33,577 nucleotides of DNA. Origin: Sedimenticola sp. (GTDB lineage: Bacteria > Pseudomonadota > Gammaproteobacteria > Chromatiales > Chromatiaceae). Both the position numbers and the translations under genes were made by a program. The notes under the pieces were generated by a model. It saw nothing but the letters and a program-made list of their open reading frames with translations, did not search any database and was not told the DNA's origin. Location of the stretch: NCBI GenBank assembly GCA_026985055.1, contig JALSQZ010000185.1, forward strand, positions 1 through 33,577. Direction: 5' to 3'. Numbering within the stretch: the first letter of the stretch is position 1; every line of letters starts with the position of its first letter. Positions 17,270 through 24,741 of the stretch are shown piece after piece.

Positions 17270-20200
17270 TCATTGATTTCTAGCGAGGCCGACAGCCGAG
17301 GCCACCACCAACACCATCCACTCGATCCCGGAACGGATACTGGTCTCGGAGGACTCCTTCCAGGCGATGCCCCAACGTTCCGGAATGGCTCGTGGCCGCC
17401 CCCGAACCATCTCCTGGGCCGTGTCGAGGCGCGGTCTGCGTATCACCTTGATGATGGTTTCTTTCTTCCGGCTGGTTTGCGCGGCCTCGGAACTCGTTTC
17501 AGCAGGCTTGGATGGTTGTTCCTTTTTGATGATTCTTTCCGAAGTGGGTGGGTCTGGCTCGAATCCATGATTGGCGGCCGTCGTACGAATCAATTCGCGA
17601 ATCACTGGGCTACCACCGCCGGGGATGACCACATATTGCTCCCGGGGCAGGGCATGGGCATCGAGCATTTGGCGTGCCCACTGGAAATGGCGTTCTTCCC
17701 ACAACAACAACTGGCGGTTGGCGCCCACAAGCTGCGGAATTTCCTCCAAGGTGACCAAGGGTTCGATCTCTCGACTGTTCTTCTCGGCCTCCAGGGCAAG
17801 ATGGATCAGGCGCCTCCAGGCGTCGTCGCTCAATCGCCGTAGATATTCATGGCCGTCGTTTTGCCAGGGCCTGTCTTTCAGGCGCGCCAGCACCAGTTTG
17901 TCACCGACCTTGTGAATTGTTTCCGCCAAGGTCTGGAGCGAAGCCCATTCCAGGGAAAGATACTCCGACGCCCGCTGCAGGGAATTTCCCCGGACAACCA
18001 GCCGCATCAATTTCAAGGCGATGACCGGGGTGAGTGGTTGAAAACGGGGTTTGGTCTCGGAGAAAAGCGGCACGATTCTTTTCTTCCTGGGCAATGCATC
18101 CAGGTTTACGATGGTTTTCCAGGGGCTTTCGAAGTCCGCTTTCGGCCAGTCGTGAAAGTGGTCGGCCCACTCGGTATACAGGTGGATATAACTTCTTGGG
18201 GCGCGGTCTGGCCCGGCATGTCCCATGAATCGGGCCAGTGCCCATGCGGCGCGTCGGGTGGCGGTTTCATCTCGACCCAGCAGGATCGTACGGATGTTCT
18301 GCATGCGGCGTGCTTGGGCAGTTCTGCGCCGGTTGGCCAGACCGCCGGGTTCGAGGCCGAGGAGTGCCGTCGCCACTTCCATTCCGCAACTATGCCGAGC
18401 CGAATAGATGACGAGATTCGAGTTGCCCGTCACCAGGCGCAGCGCTTCCGTAATCCGCCTCTTCAATTCCCGATCCCGGTCCACGGCACGAGGGGTATCG
18501 GCTTCGGCAAACAAGGGGGCTCTGGAGTCGTTTCCATGTGCTGCCTCAGTGATCCCCTCCATCTTTTTAATGATCTCCACTTCCCTGGGAAACAATGGGA
18601 AAACCAGCGGTACCTGACGGCGAGACTGGGGGCGTTTGAGTGATCGCAGGTAGTTCTTTCGCACAAGCACCACCACGTCATCGTCCTGTCGGATCCAGTC
18701 ACTGCGCACCAGTCCCAGCGCCTCCCCCGGACGCAGGGCGAACCGATAACACAGCAGGAGCAAAAACGCGGCCTGCAGACCAAGACCATCATGTGCCTCG
18801 CTCTTGTCCGAGAGCAGCATGCCCAGAGTATCCAGGTATTCCATTTCGGTGACGAAACTCGCGCTGATCGACCAATAGACGCCTGAGAGTGGCAGCTCCT
18901 GCCATAGGGGTTCGCCGATTCCCGAATTTCGGGCCCAGCTGTGAAAGGACAGCAAGCAATACTCGATCAATTTTCGGTTCTTCAGTCCGGAACAGGAGAG
19001 AAGCAGGTCCTCATACAGGGCTGTCAGAGTGTCTTCATCCGCAGACAGAAGATCCTGTTCATGCATCAGTCCCTGGAAGGTGGGAGAAAGCGCACCGAAG
19101 TAGCGGTTCACGGAAGCCAAGCTGAGCAGTTCCTTCCGGTTTTTCTGCTGGAAGGTCAGGTGCAGCATCCACTGACCCAGCAGATAGATCCCACCGGAGA
19201 CCTTTCCGGAGTGGGTATTCAATACATTGCGGATCGCTGCTCTGATCCTTTTTCTTTCCACCGGTGAGGCTTTCCTGGGAATCTGGCCGTCGATGTGCAG
19301 TGCCTTGCGCAGTTGGGCGCAGAAGTCCCTGGCGCTTGTCAGCAAGGATTCCGACTCCAATGTGGAGGGACTGCGAATCGCCGTAATGCTGCGTCCCAGG
19401 CCTGAATCGTATGACTCCTGCTCATCATCCTCATTTGGTTTTTCCGATACGGCGGGCTTGTGGACCTCCGGGATTCGGTCCTCGTCCCGTCGAATGCGGT
19501 CATGCCATCCAAGCGATACGGAAATCCGTCTCCCTGAAAGAAGCGCTGCGACCTGGCCGGGTCGATGCATGGCTGTATACTGGTTCATCATTTGGGAAAG
19601 CGTTTGGATGAGTTGCCTTGCCGTGCAGGCGGTCGTGATGGCCAAGCCCGTATCGGACAGCGACTCGGCGAGTATCCGCATTCGGGAAGGAATGGCCTTG
19701 TCCAGCAGGGGGGTGACCCGTTCCGCCGCACTGGCACGATCGAGCAGCAGGGCAAGTTCTCGAGGAATCTGGAACCGTTGGACAGCGGAAATCTGCATCC
19801 CCTTGTGCAGGTAATCGCTCATGTCCGGGGCGTACTCGAGATAATAGTAGCCTCGCAAATGGATCACCCGAAAATCCTGCAATTTCAGCACGGCTTCGAG
19901 GATCGGAATCGATCCAATGCCAACGCGCACGCACAGCAGAGCCGCGGACAAAATGCGGGATTCACCCGAGGGTATCGTTCTAAGGGCACGCCGTCCGATG
20001 AGATCCTGGAGCTGATTCAGGATCCGATCACGCGTTTGGACCGCCTTCACGGCCAATTCGTTGAACGGAGTTTCAGCGGCCTCGGCCAGGGTGAATCTCG
20101 TTCTGGAGCGGACCCATCTGGTCTGCCGGTTCCACAGGGCATCGACCCTCACCTCCAGGTAGAGATACTTGAGGTATCCATTCGAGGAAAGCTTCCCGTT

Positions 20201-22879
20201 ATCGATGCCCAGCAATTGGGCGGTCAGTTGCTGCAGTTCTTCTGAATCGAGGTCCGCAAGTTCACGACCCGCCAGAAACTGTTCAATCTGCGCCCTGGCC
20301 TCCTTGCGGGCGCCTTCGCGCCTTTTCTTCCGGGCCTGCTCACGTGCGCGGGAACCGAACAGGGTTTTCTGGCGTACGCCTGCTTGTGGAACGGGCGTCA
20401 TCTCCCCGATCTGTACCGTGCGGGGCGGACGAAGCTTGAAATTCAATTCGCTGAAACACTTCTCCAGGAGCGGACGGACCTTCGCCATGTCGTGGGCCCA
20501 ACAGCGGGGCGAGTCGTCCCCATAGCTGCTCGCACCCGCCTCGGCATGACCCATGAGACCCTCGATCACCTCCGAATCGGCCCCCAGAATGCGTAACCGG
20601 TTGGGCAGCCGGTGCCGGAACAGGCGCAGGGGTAGCGGTGTTTCGAAAAGTCCCAGCGCCGAGATGCTGGCTTCCGATACCGATATCCAATGCAGATGCG
20701 GCGCTTGTGCAAGGAAGAAGAAAAAGGGCATCGGCAGGTCTTGCTGACCTTGGATCAAGGTGCCGATATCCGATGAAAGTGCAGGGTGGGTGCTCTCCAG
20801 GGCAGAGGCAAGACGTTCCAGGTAAGGTTGGTACTCCTCCTGTAAGTGTCTGCAGAGTGAACGGGGGAGTGGCAGGAGGCGTCCCTGCCTCAGGTTTCCG
20901 CTGGCCTTGTCATCGATGAACACCAACCCATCGGAAAAGTCGAACTGGCCTGGAGACTCAAACGGATCCCGGACAACCCGACCCCCGGTGGCGGCCAGCA
21001 GTGCGGCAACCAAGAAGGCCACGTAGCGATTGTGGGTCAGTATGAAATCGCCCGCCAGATCGGCCTCCGACGACAATGCGGTAGCTCGCTGGATGTCCCT
21101 CTTCAAATAGGCTTCGATGGCGATCAGCAGACTGCCCATCCCAATCAACGCTTCGGGTGCATAGAGTCCGCGGCCGTCCTCTGGATGTCGCCCCTGCAAG
21201 ATGGACTCCGCTTCTTCGGCGCTCCATGCGGAATAGGCGCAGGCTGCGGGCAGAGCGGATTTTGGGTGAGCGGTCAGGAGGCGGGTGAACACGGAGTTTC
21301 CCATGGCCCGGTAACTGCGCATGGGCAGCAGGGATGCCAGCATGGAAGAGGTGATTCTCGACAGAGAGCCCCGCATCTGCCGCGTGAAAAAACTCTTGGC
21401 AGAGCAGTCGGTGTCATCCGGCCACAACTGACCGATATTCCGGGCGTCGGGGCGGGAGGACAATGCGTGCGCCAATACCCGTTTCACCTGGGTCGGCACT
21501 GGCAGAGTCAGGAATGGAGTCGGGCTCACCACCCAGGATCTTTCGTCGACGGTGGAGGGACGCCAGGCCGAATGCCGGGCAGGGCGCTGCCTCGCGAAAC
21601 AAAGGGATTGCCTGCCGAGCGTCCATTCGTCGCCATACTCATCGGTTGCCGAGACAGGGCATTCGAGAAAGCGAAGCAGGGTGCGCCCGGTGGAAATTGC
21701 TCCCCAGACCATGGCGGCGATCAACGCTTCCCTGCTGTCTGTCGGCCTGTCCAGGCTCACTTGGATCCATTGTTCCAGTGCCTTCTGCTCGCGAGGATTG
21801 ATCATTTTCCAGGACCAGGGGAGGAAGTGCAGCTCTTCCCCCACGAGCGTCAAGACACTTGCTGACTTGAGCCCATGTTGCAGGGGGGATTTGTCCGAGT
21901 CCGACTGAGTGGCGTAGAGATCCTCCTCTGGTTCCAACCCTTCGTAGCGGAAGGATGCGGAGAGGCCATCATCGTCCTCCTCGTCCTCCCGGTCCGGAAG
22001 TGCCAAGAGGGCTGGCAGGCGTTCCCGGTGCCTCAGTACCAAAGGGGCATGACAGGAAACGAGATCATCGAAAGTCGAATGTCCCTCCTCGGCCTCGGGG
22101 GCTTCTTCCCCGCTGGCAATAGCAATGACCCTATCGACAAAGGAGCGTCGGCTGGCGGGTGAGACCTGATCGGTCCAAGGCTGCTGCTTGGCGGCGAGTG
22201 CGTGATATATGAGCATTCTGCGGAAGCTGTCAAAGTTGGCAGATTGGGTTGCCAATGCATCGACAAGCTCTTGCCAGCCTCGATCGGTTTCCCTTGCCAG
22301 CCGCAGATGGTTGGCGAGGAACCGAATATTCGAGTCCACTGGATTGCCCTGGTGAGTTCTTTGTAGTGCCTCCCTGATCAGCCAGGTCCGGATCGTTCGA
22401 TACCACCCCACCAGGTTCGGTTCGCCAGGGTTGGGTGGTTGCACCAGTGTGGCCAAAAGAAACCATTTTTTTGTGGTTCGTCCAAATTGTTTCCTGGCGG
22501 GAGGTTCGGGAGGAAGCGGCGGATAGTGACGATAAATCGAAGGATCTACAAGAGCGGCAGACGCGAGTTGCAGCAGAAATAGGCAATACGAATCATTCTC
22601 AGCCCACTGTTCAAGTTGATGCAGGGGGTCTTCTGAGGCCAGATGATCGAGGACACTGCCCAAGTAGGTGGGCTGATTTTTGATGCGGAAGCAATCGATG
22701 AGCAGCAACAGTTGAGGCAGTACCGAATGTTTCCGGGCCCACTCAAAACCCTCGCGCCACTCCTCAATGAGCCTTAAGGTCGAAAAATTTAGATTTTCCG
22801 ACAGTTTGGGATGATTCTCAGAAGTACTGTTTGATGGTTCTGAATCGGTTTTAGTGGTTTTCCGGTCGTTGGATGCCAC
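17270..22879 (-). CDS. Giant tyrosine recombinase with two catalytic modules (probable element integrase)
   Basis: This 1869-residue protein contains two separate sets of tyrosine-recombinase active-site residues. Module 1: Arg634 (AATGGR), Lys658 (IDDKASG), Arg755-His756 (LFRHRLPNR), His778 (LMGHAEAG) and Tyr786 (SSYGDD). Arg-to-Lys spacing is 24 and Arg755-to-His778 is 23, as I recall for XerD. Module 2: Arg1383 (ALRPGEALGL), Lys1415 (candidate), Arg1495-His1496 (YSARHSCGM), His1554 (RFMGHAGP) and Tyr1564 (SYIHLY), with about 36 extra residues between Arg1495 and His1554. A core-binding-like helical region precedes module 2 (about 1240-1330). Residues 1-400 and the basic C-terminus (about 1780-1830) match nothing I know. 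Typical integrases are 300-450 residues. The start is a GTG with no clear ribosome site. It reads away from the tRNA-fMet fragment 112 bases upstream, which supports an integrase role. Fusion of two ancestral recombinases is inferred. Confidence 0.85.
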   Translation of the reverse strand: MASNDRKTTKTDSEPSNSTSENHPKLSENLNFSTLRLIEEWREGFEWARKHSVLPQLLLLIDCFRIKNQPTYLGSVLDHLASEDPLHQLEQWAENDSYCLFLLQLASAALVDPSIYRHYPPLPPEPPARKQFGRTTKKWFLLATLVQPPNPGEPNLVGWYRTIRTWLIREALQRTHQGNPVDSNIRFLANHLRLARETDRGWQELVDALATQSANFDSFRRMLIYHALAAKQQPWTDQVSPASRRSFVDRVIAIASGEEAPEAEEGHSTFDDLVSCHAPLVLRHRERLPALLALPDREDEEDDDGLSASFRYEGLEPEEDLYATQSDSDKSPLQHGLKSASVLTLVGEELHFLPWSWKMINPREQKALEQWIQVSLDRPTDSREALIAAMVWGAISTGRTLLRFLECPVSATDEYGDEWTLGRQSLCFARQRPARHSAWRPSTVDERSWVVSPTPFLTLPVPTQVKRVLAHALSSRPDARNIGQLWPDDTDCSAKSFFTRQMRGSLSRITSSMLASLLPMRSYRAMGNSVFTRLLTAHPKSALPAACAYSAWSAEEAESILQGRHPEDGRGLYAPEALIGMGSLLIAIEAYLKRDIQRATALSSEADLAGDFILTHNRYVAFLVAALLAATGGRVVRDPFESPGQFDFSDGLVFIDDKASGNLRQGRLLPLPRSLCRHLQEEYQPYLERLASALESTHPALSSDIGTLIQGQQDLPMPFFFFLAQAPHLHWISVSEASISALGLFETPLPLRLFRHRLPNRLRILGADSEVIEGLMGHAEAGASSYGDDSPRCWAHDMAKVRPLLEKCFSELNFKLRPPRTVQIGEMTPVPQAGVRQKTLFGSRAREQARKKRREGARKEARAQIEQFLAGRELADLDSEELQQLTAQLLGIDNGKLSSNGYLKYLYLEVRVDALWNRQTRWVRSRTRFTLAEAAETPFNELAVKAVQTRDRILNQLQDLIGRRALRTIPSGESRILSAALLCVRVGIGSIPILEAVLKLQDFRVIHLRGYYYLEYAPDMSDYLHKGMQISAVQRFQIPRELALLLDRASAAERVTPLLDKAIPSRMRILAESLSDTGLAITTACTARQLIQTLSQMMNQYTAMHRPGQVAALLSGRRISVSLGWHDRIRRDEDRIPEVHKPAVSEKPNEDDEQESYDSGLGRSITAIRSPSTLESESLLTSARDFCAQLRKALHIDGQIPRKASPVERKRIRAAIRNVLNTHSGKVSGGIYLLGQWMLHLTFQQKNRKELLSLASVNRYFGALSPTFQGLMHEQDLLSADEDTLTALYEDLLLSCSGLKNRKLIEYCLLSFHSWARNSGIGEPLWQELPLSGVYWSISASFVTEMEYLDTLGMLLSDKSEAHDGLGLQAAFLLLLCYRFALRPGEALGLVRSDWIRQDDDVVVLVRKNYLRSLKRPQSRRQVPLVFPLFPREVEIIKKMEGITEAAHGNDSRAPLFAEADTPRAVDRDRELKRRITEALRLVTGNSNLVIYSARHSCGMEVATALLGLEPGGLANRRRTAQARRMQNIRTILLGRDETATRRAAWALARFMGHAGPDRAPRSYIHLYTEWADHFHDWPKADFESPWKTIVNLDALPRKKRIVPLFSETKPRFQPLTPVIALKLMRLVVRGNSLQRASEYLSLEWASLQTLAETIHKVGDKLVLARLKDRPWQNDGHEYLRRLSDDAWRRLIHLALEAEKNSREIEPLVTLEEIPQLVGANRQLLLWEERHFQWARQMLDAHALPREQYVVIPGGGSPVIRELIRTTAANHGFEPDPPTSERIIKKEQPSKPAETSSEAAQTSRKKETIIKVIRRPRLDTAQEMVRGRPRAIPERWGIAWKESSETSIRSGIEWMVLVVASAVGLARNQ

Positions 22880-22959
22880 AAAATTTTCGATAAATGATTG
22901 AGCTGCTTCCTACTCTAGCACGCCAAATCAGCCTTTAACAGGCCTATCATAACCGATTA

Positions 22960-22978
22960 AATATGCATGATGCATATT
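22960..22978. promoter_or_regulatory. 19-bp palindrome between the recombinase gene and the attachment site
   Basis: AATATGCATGATGCATATT is a perfect inverted repeat around a single G. It lies 81 bases upstream of the recombinase start codon and 12 bases before the tRNA fragment. It could be a recombinase arm site, an excisionase site or an operator for the recombinase gene. In the same spacer, TCATAACC at 22947-22954 repeats the first bases of the tRNA segment (22992-22999) 45 bases away. Confidence 0.5.
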
Positions 22979-22990
22979 AGATGTGTGATT

Positions 22991-23035
22991 CTCATAACCC
23001 GAAGGTCGTAGGTTCGAATCCTGCCCCCGCTACCA
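22991..23035 (+). tRNA. 3' fragment of initiator tRNA-Met (CAU), probable attachment site
   Basis: The 45 bases run from the anticodon loop (CTCATAA) through the CCCG arm, a variable region AAGGT, a T-arm with GGTTCGAAT and the acceptor 3' strand ending in encoded ACCA. The CCCG arm is the 3' half of the three-GC anticodon stem typical of initiator tRNAs. The 5' half is missing: the bases before CTCATAA (TGTGATT) cannot form the stem. A tRNA 3' half beside a recombinase gene, with the tRNA terminator still downstream, is what remains at the far end of an element integrated into a tRNA gene. The intact tRNA would be expected at the other end, left of this window. Confidence 0.85.
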
Positions 23036-23043
23036 ATTTTTAT

Positions 23044-23080
23044 AAAAAAGCCCAATCACTTGGCGGTGGTTGGGTTTTTT
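23044..23080 (+). terminator. Intrinsic terminator of the tRNA locus
   Basis: CCCAATCAC (23051-23059) pairs with GTGGTTGGG (23066-23074), one G-T pair included, around TTGGCG, followed by six T. A preceding A-run lets the stem extend and makes it potentially bidirectional. It lies nine bases past the tRNA CCA end and is probably the native terminator of the tRNA gene, so chromosomal sequence resumes here. Confidence 0.8.
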
Positions 23081-23444
23081 GTTTCTGAATCAGGCTCAAC
23101 ACCAGCCACAATTCCTTCCGTTTTGGAATCGTCAGCGGCGTTTTATCAAACCATGCAAAAATTTAACGCTGGCGATGCACACCAAGCTCCAAGTAATGTT
23201 GCCCCAAGCGTTGATGTTCGTTCTATCTCATTGTTATTCAACAGTTTTGCTGGAAAACCTCTTAGGTTGGCACACTACCTGCTTTAGTAATGGGCAATCA
23301 CTGAGCAACATGACACTTTACGCACATGAGCGACCAACAACTGTATGGCGGCCATAGCTCACGACCAGAATCCCAAGGGTTTCAGGAGCATTTGGCTTTA
23401 GGGAACCTCTGATTGATTTTTCACACAACAACGGAGAACACAAA
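23081..23444. other. Intergenic region, no convincing gene
   Basis: Short overlapping frames exist (for example a 44-codon frame from 23154) but they have no recognisable product, and two frames overlap one another. The last 40 bases provide the ribosome site for the Met-rich gene. This is the junction between the integrated element and the metal-handling region and may contain degraded sequence. Confidence 0.35.
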
Positions 23445-23723
23445 ATGAAACTTGGCAACATGATGATTACCACAGCCCTTGCGGCTGCCCTGGCGCTGCC
23501 CGCCCTCGCGGACAATGCAAGCATGCCCATGAAAGCGGGCAACATGCAGATGATGAATCACGGCCAGGGAAAGATGATGCAAGGCGGAATGGGGATGATG
23601 AATCCCGAAATGATGCAGAAAAAGCAGGAAATGATGCAAAAACATATGGCGACCATGGAAACACGGATGGCCAATATCGAAGCACTGCTGAGAGAACTGG
23701 TGGAGTTGCAAAAGAAAAAATAG
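23445..23723 (+). CDS. Small Met-rich periplasmic protein
   Basis: The 92-residue product has a signal peptide (about 1-22, cut after ALA). The mature part of about 70 residues contains 17 methionines, mostly in MM pairs, with a few His (MMNHGQGKMM, KHMATM). The C-terminal 30 residues form a likely amphipathic helix or coiled coil (METRMANIEALLRELVEL, then a Lys-rich end). GGAG lies eight bases before the ATG. Exported Met-rich peptides are known to bind Cu(I) or Ag(I), so a copper-buffering role near the efflux genes is plausible but unproven. I recognise no named family. It is the first gene right of the tRNA terminator, and a nested palindromic element begins 20 bases past its stop. Confidence 0.75.
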   Translation: MKLGNMMITTALAAALALPALADNASMPMKAGNMQMMNHGQGKMMQGGMGMMNPEMMQKKQEMMQKHMATMETRMANIEALLRELVELQKKK

Positions 23724-23743
23724 ATTCCCCCATATAACCTATC

Positions 23744-23894
23744 GGGGATCTCGAAAAATTCCTTCCATGGAATTTTTCTTGTCGCAAAGAGAAAATGCGA
23801 TTTTCTCTTTGCTCACATTTTCAATCACTTGTGGTGATCGAAAATGGTGGGACTTCCCTGTCCCACTTGGGCATCTCGATTTTTCGAGATACCC
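23744..23894. repeat. Complete nested palindromic element (five hairpins)
   Basis: The 151-bp unit is almost entirely self-complementary in consecutive arms. First GAAAAATTCC with GGAATTTTTC (loop TTCCAT). Then GCAAAGAGAAAAT with its perfect complement (loop GCG, 13-bp stem). Then CATTTTC-A-ATCAC with GTGAT-C-GAAAATG (loop TTGTG). Then GTGGGAC with GTCCCAC. Last comes a 26-base terminal hairpin at 23869-23894 (GGGCATCTCGA with TCGAGATACCC). The left end (ATCTCGAAAAAT) can also pair with the right end (ATTTTTCGAGAT), closing the unit. No gene is inside. A second, truncated copy is at 26004-26106 and single-arm relatives lie at 15249 and 32495. Confidence 0.8.
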
Positions 23895-23914
23895 TATCCT
23901 TCTGATAAGGCATT

Positions 23915-23988
23915 GGGCTTCTGGAAAGTTCTGAGTGAACCACTCAGGTGCTACAAATAGAGCAGAACTTTTTCAGAAGCCCCTTTTT
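23915..23988 (+). terminator. Long structured terminator or attenuator before the DUF4399 gene
   Basis: GGGCTTCTG plus AAAGTTCT (23915-23932) pairs with AGAACTTT plus CAGAAGCCC (23964-23982), about 17 bp with one small internal loop, and is followed by CTTTTT. Enclosed is a second hairpin, CTGAGTG with CACTCAG (23931-23947, loop AAC), sharing two bases with the outer stem. The T-run ends 20 bases before the DUF4399 start codon, and its ribosome site lies just after. It could end the transcript of the upstream Met-rich gene or act as a cis-regulatory leader. Confidence 0.65.
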
Positions 23989-24008
23989 ACACGTTCCGGA
24001 GAAAAGCC

Positions 24009-24437
24009 ATGAAATCTCTCAAACTATTCATGTTGTTGCCCATGCTGATGTTGAATGCAACCCCACTTCTTGCCCACAGCCCCGGCGAAAATGCGAGAGT
24101 CTATTTCAAGAATCTAAAAGATGGTCAGATTATCCACATGCCTTACAAGGTCGAGTTTGGCATCGAGGGATATGGCATCGTACCCGCTGGAACCAAAGAC
24201 AAGCGCCGCCACACCGCAGGCCATCACCACCTGTTGGTTGATCATCCTGGCAATATCGACATGGATGAACCACTGGATCACAGCAAGAACTGTCTGCATT
24301 TTGACAAAGGCGAAACCACTACCATCCTCGACCTTCCCCCGGGAGAACATACCCTGCAACTGCTGCTGGGAGACGAGAATCACGAACCCACAGATCCACC
24401 CCTGATGTCAAAGAAAATCACTATCAGGGTGCAGTAG
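24009..24437 (+). CDS. DUF4399 periplasmic protein
   Basis: The 142-residue product has a signal peptide (about 1-22, cut at LLA-HS) and a single beta-rich DUF4399 domain. Typical blocks are present: VYFKNLKDGQ at 31-40, YKVEFGIEGYG at 46-56, the His cluster AGHHHLLVD at 70-78, and the ending PPGEHTLQLLLGDENHEP at 110-126 followed by PPLMSKKITI. The family is small, exported and of unknown biochemistry; conserved histidines suggest metal or ligand binding. A good GGAG lies seven bases before the ATG. The gene begins 20 bases after a long structured T-run hairpin, which may control it. The metal-handling neighbourhood supports a periplasmic metal-related role, though this is inference. Confidence 0.88.
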   Translation: MKSLKLFMLLPMLMLNATPLLAHSPGENARVYFKNLKDGQIIHMPYKVEFGIEGYGIVPAGTKDKRRHTAGHHHLLVDHPGNIDMDEPLDHSKNCLHFDKGETTTILDLPPGEHTLQLLLGDENHEPTDPPLMSKKITIRVQ

Positions 24438-24518
24438 CCGACAAATCCGAACAGTTTATTTGCTTCCAACATAAATTGTTCTATGATGGTATTAACCCGA
24501 AAACAATACGAACGGGGA

Positions 24519-24677
24519 ATGAGCGAAAAACTTTTCAACGGCAAACAAATCTGTCTGGGGTTTTCCGAACTGCTCGTGGGTGACAGGATGCTGGCGCCCT
24601 TCGTGCATGGCAAGCATGCCGCCAGCATCGGCCCGGGCGACAACCAGCTGCCGATGAGCATGAGCGAATACGCCTAG
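24519..24677 (+). CDS. Doubtful short ORF
   Basis: A 52-codon frame starting with MSEKLFNG and ending PMSMSEYA. Its second half has the GC-rich third positions of real genes here, but a GGGG directly abuts the ATG and no family is recognised. It could be a small protein or the remnant of a decayed gene. The rest of the 24438-24741 gap shows no other feature. Confidence 0.25.
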   Translation: MSEKLFNGKQICLGFSELLVGDRMLAPFVHGKHAASIGPGDNQLPMSMSEYA

Positions 24678-24741
24678 GTTAGGGACTGAACCATGCACTG
24701 GCCTCTCATCAGAATCCGGGTATCATTGCCTGCAACTTCCC

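Noticed and set aside
17261..22586. Plus-strand frames opposite the recombinase (up to 277 codons)
   Set aside because: Antisense shadows of a GC-rich gene; none has family motifs or a convincing ribosome site.
22916..23035. A complete tRNA gene
   Set aside because: No acceptor 5' strand, D-arm or 5' anticodon arm precedes the CTCATAA loop, so only the 3' half is present.
23060..23357. Two overlapping 75- and 95-codon plus-strand frames after the tRNA fragment
   Set aside because: One begins inside the tRNA terminator; they share DNA in different frames and have no recognisable product.
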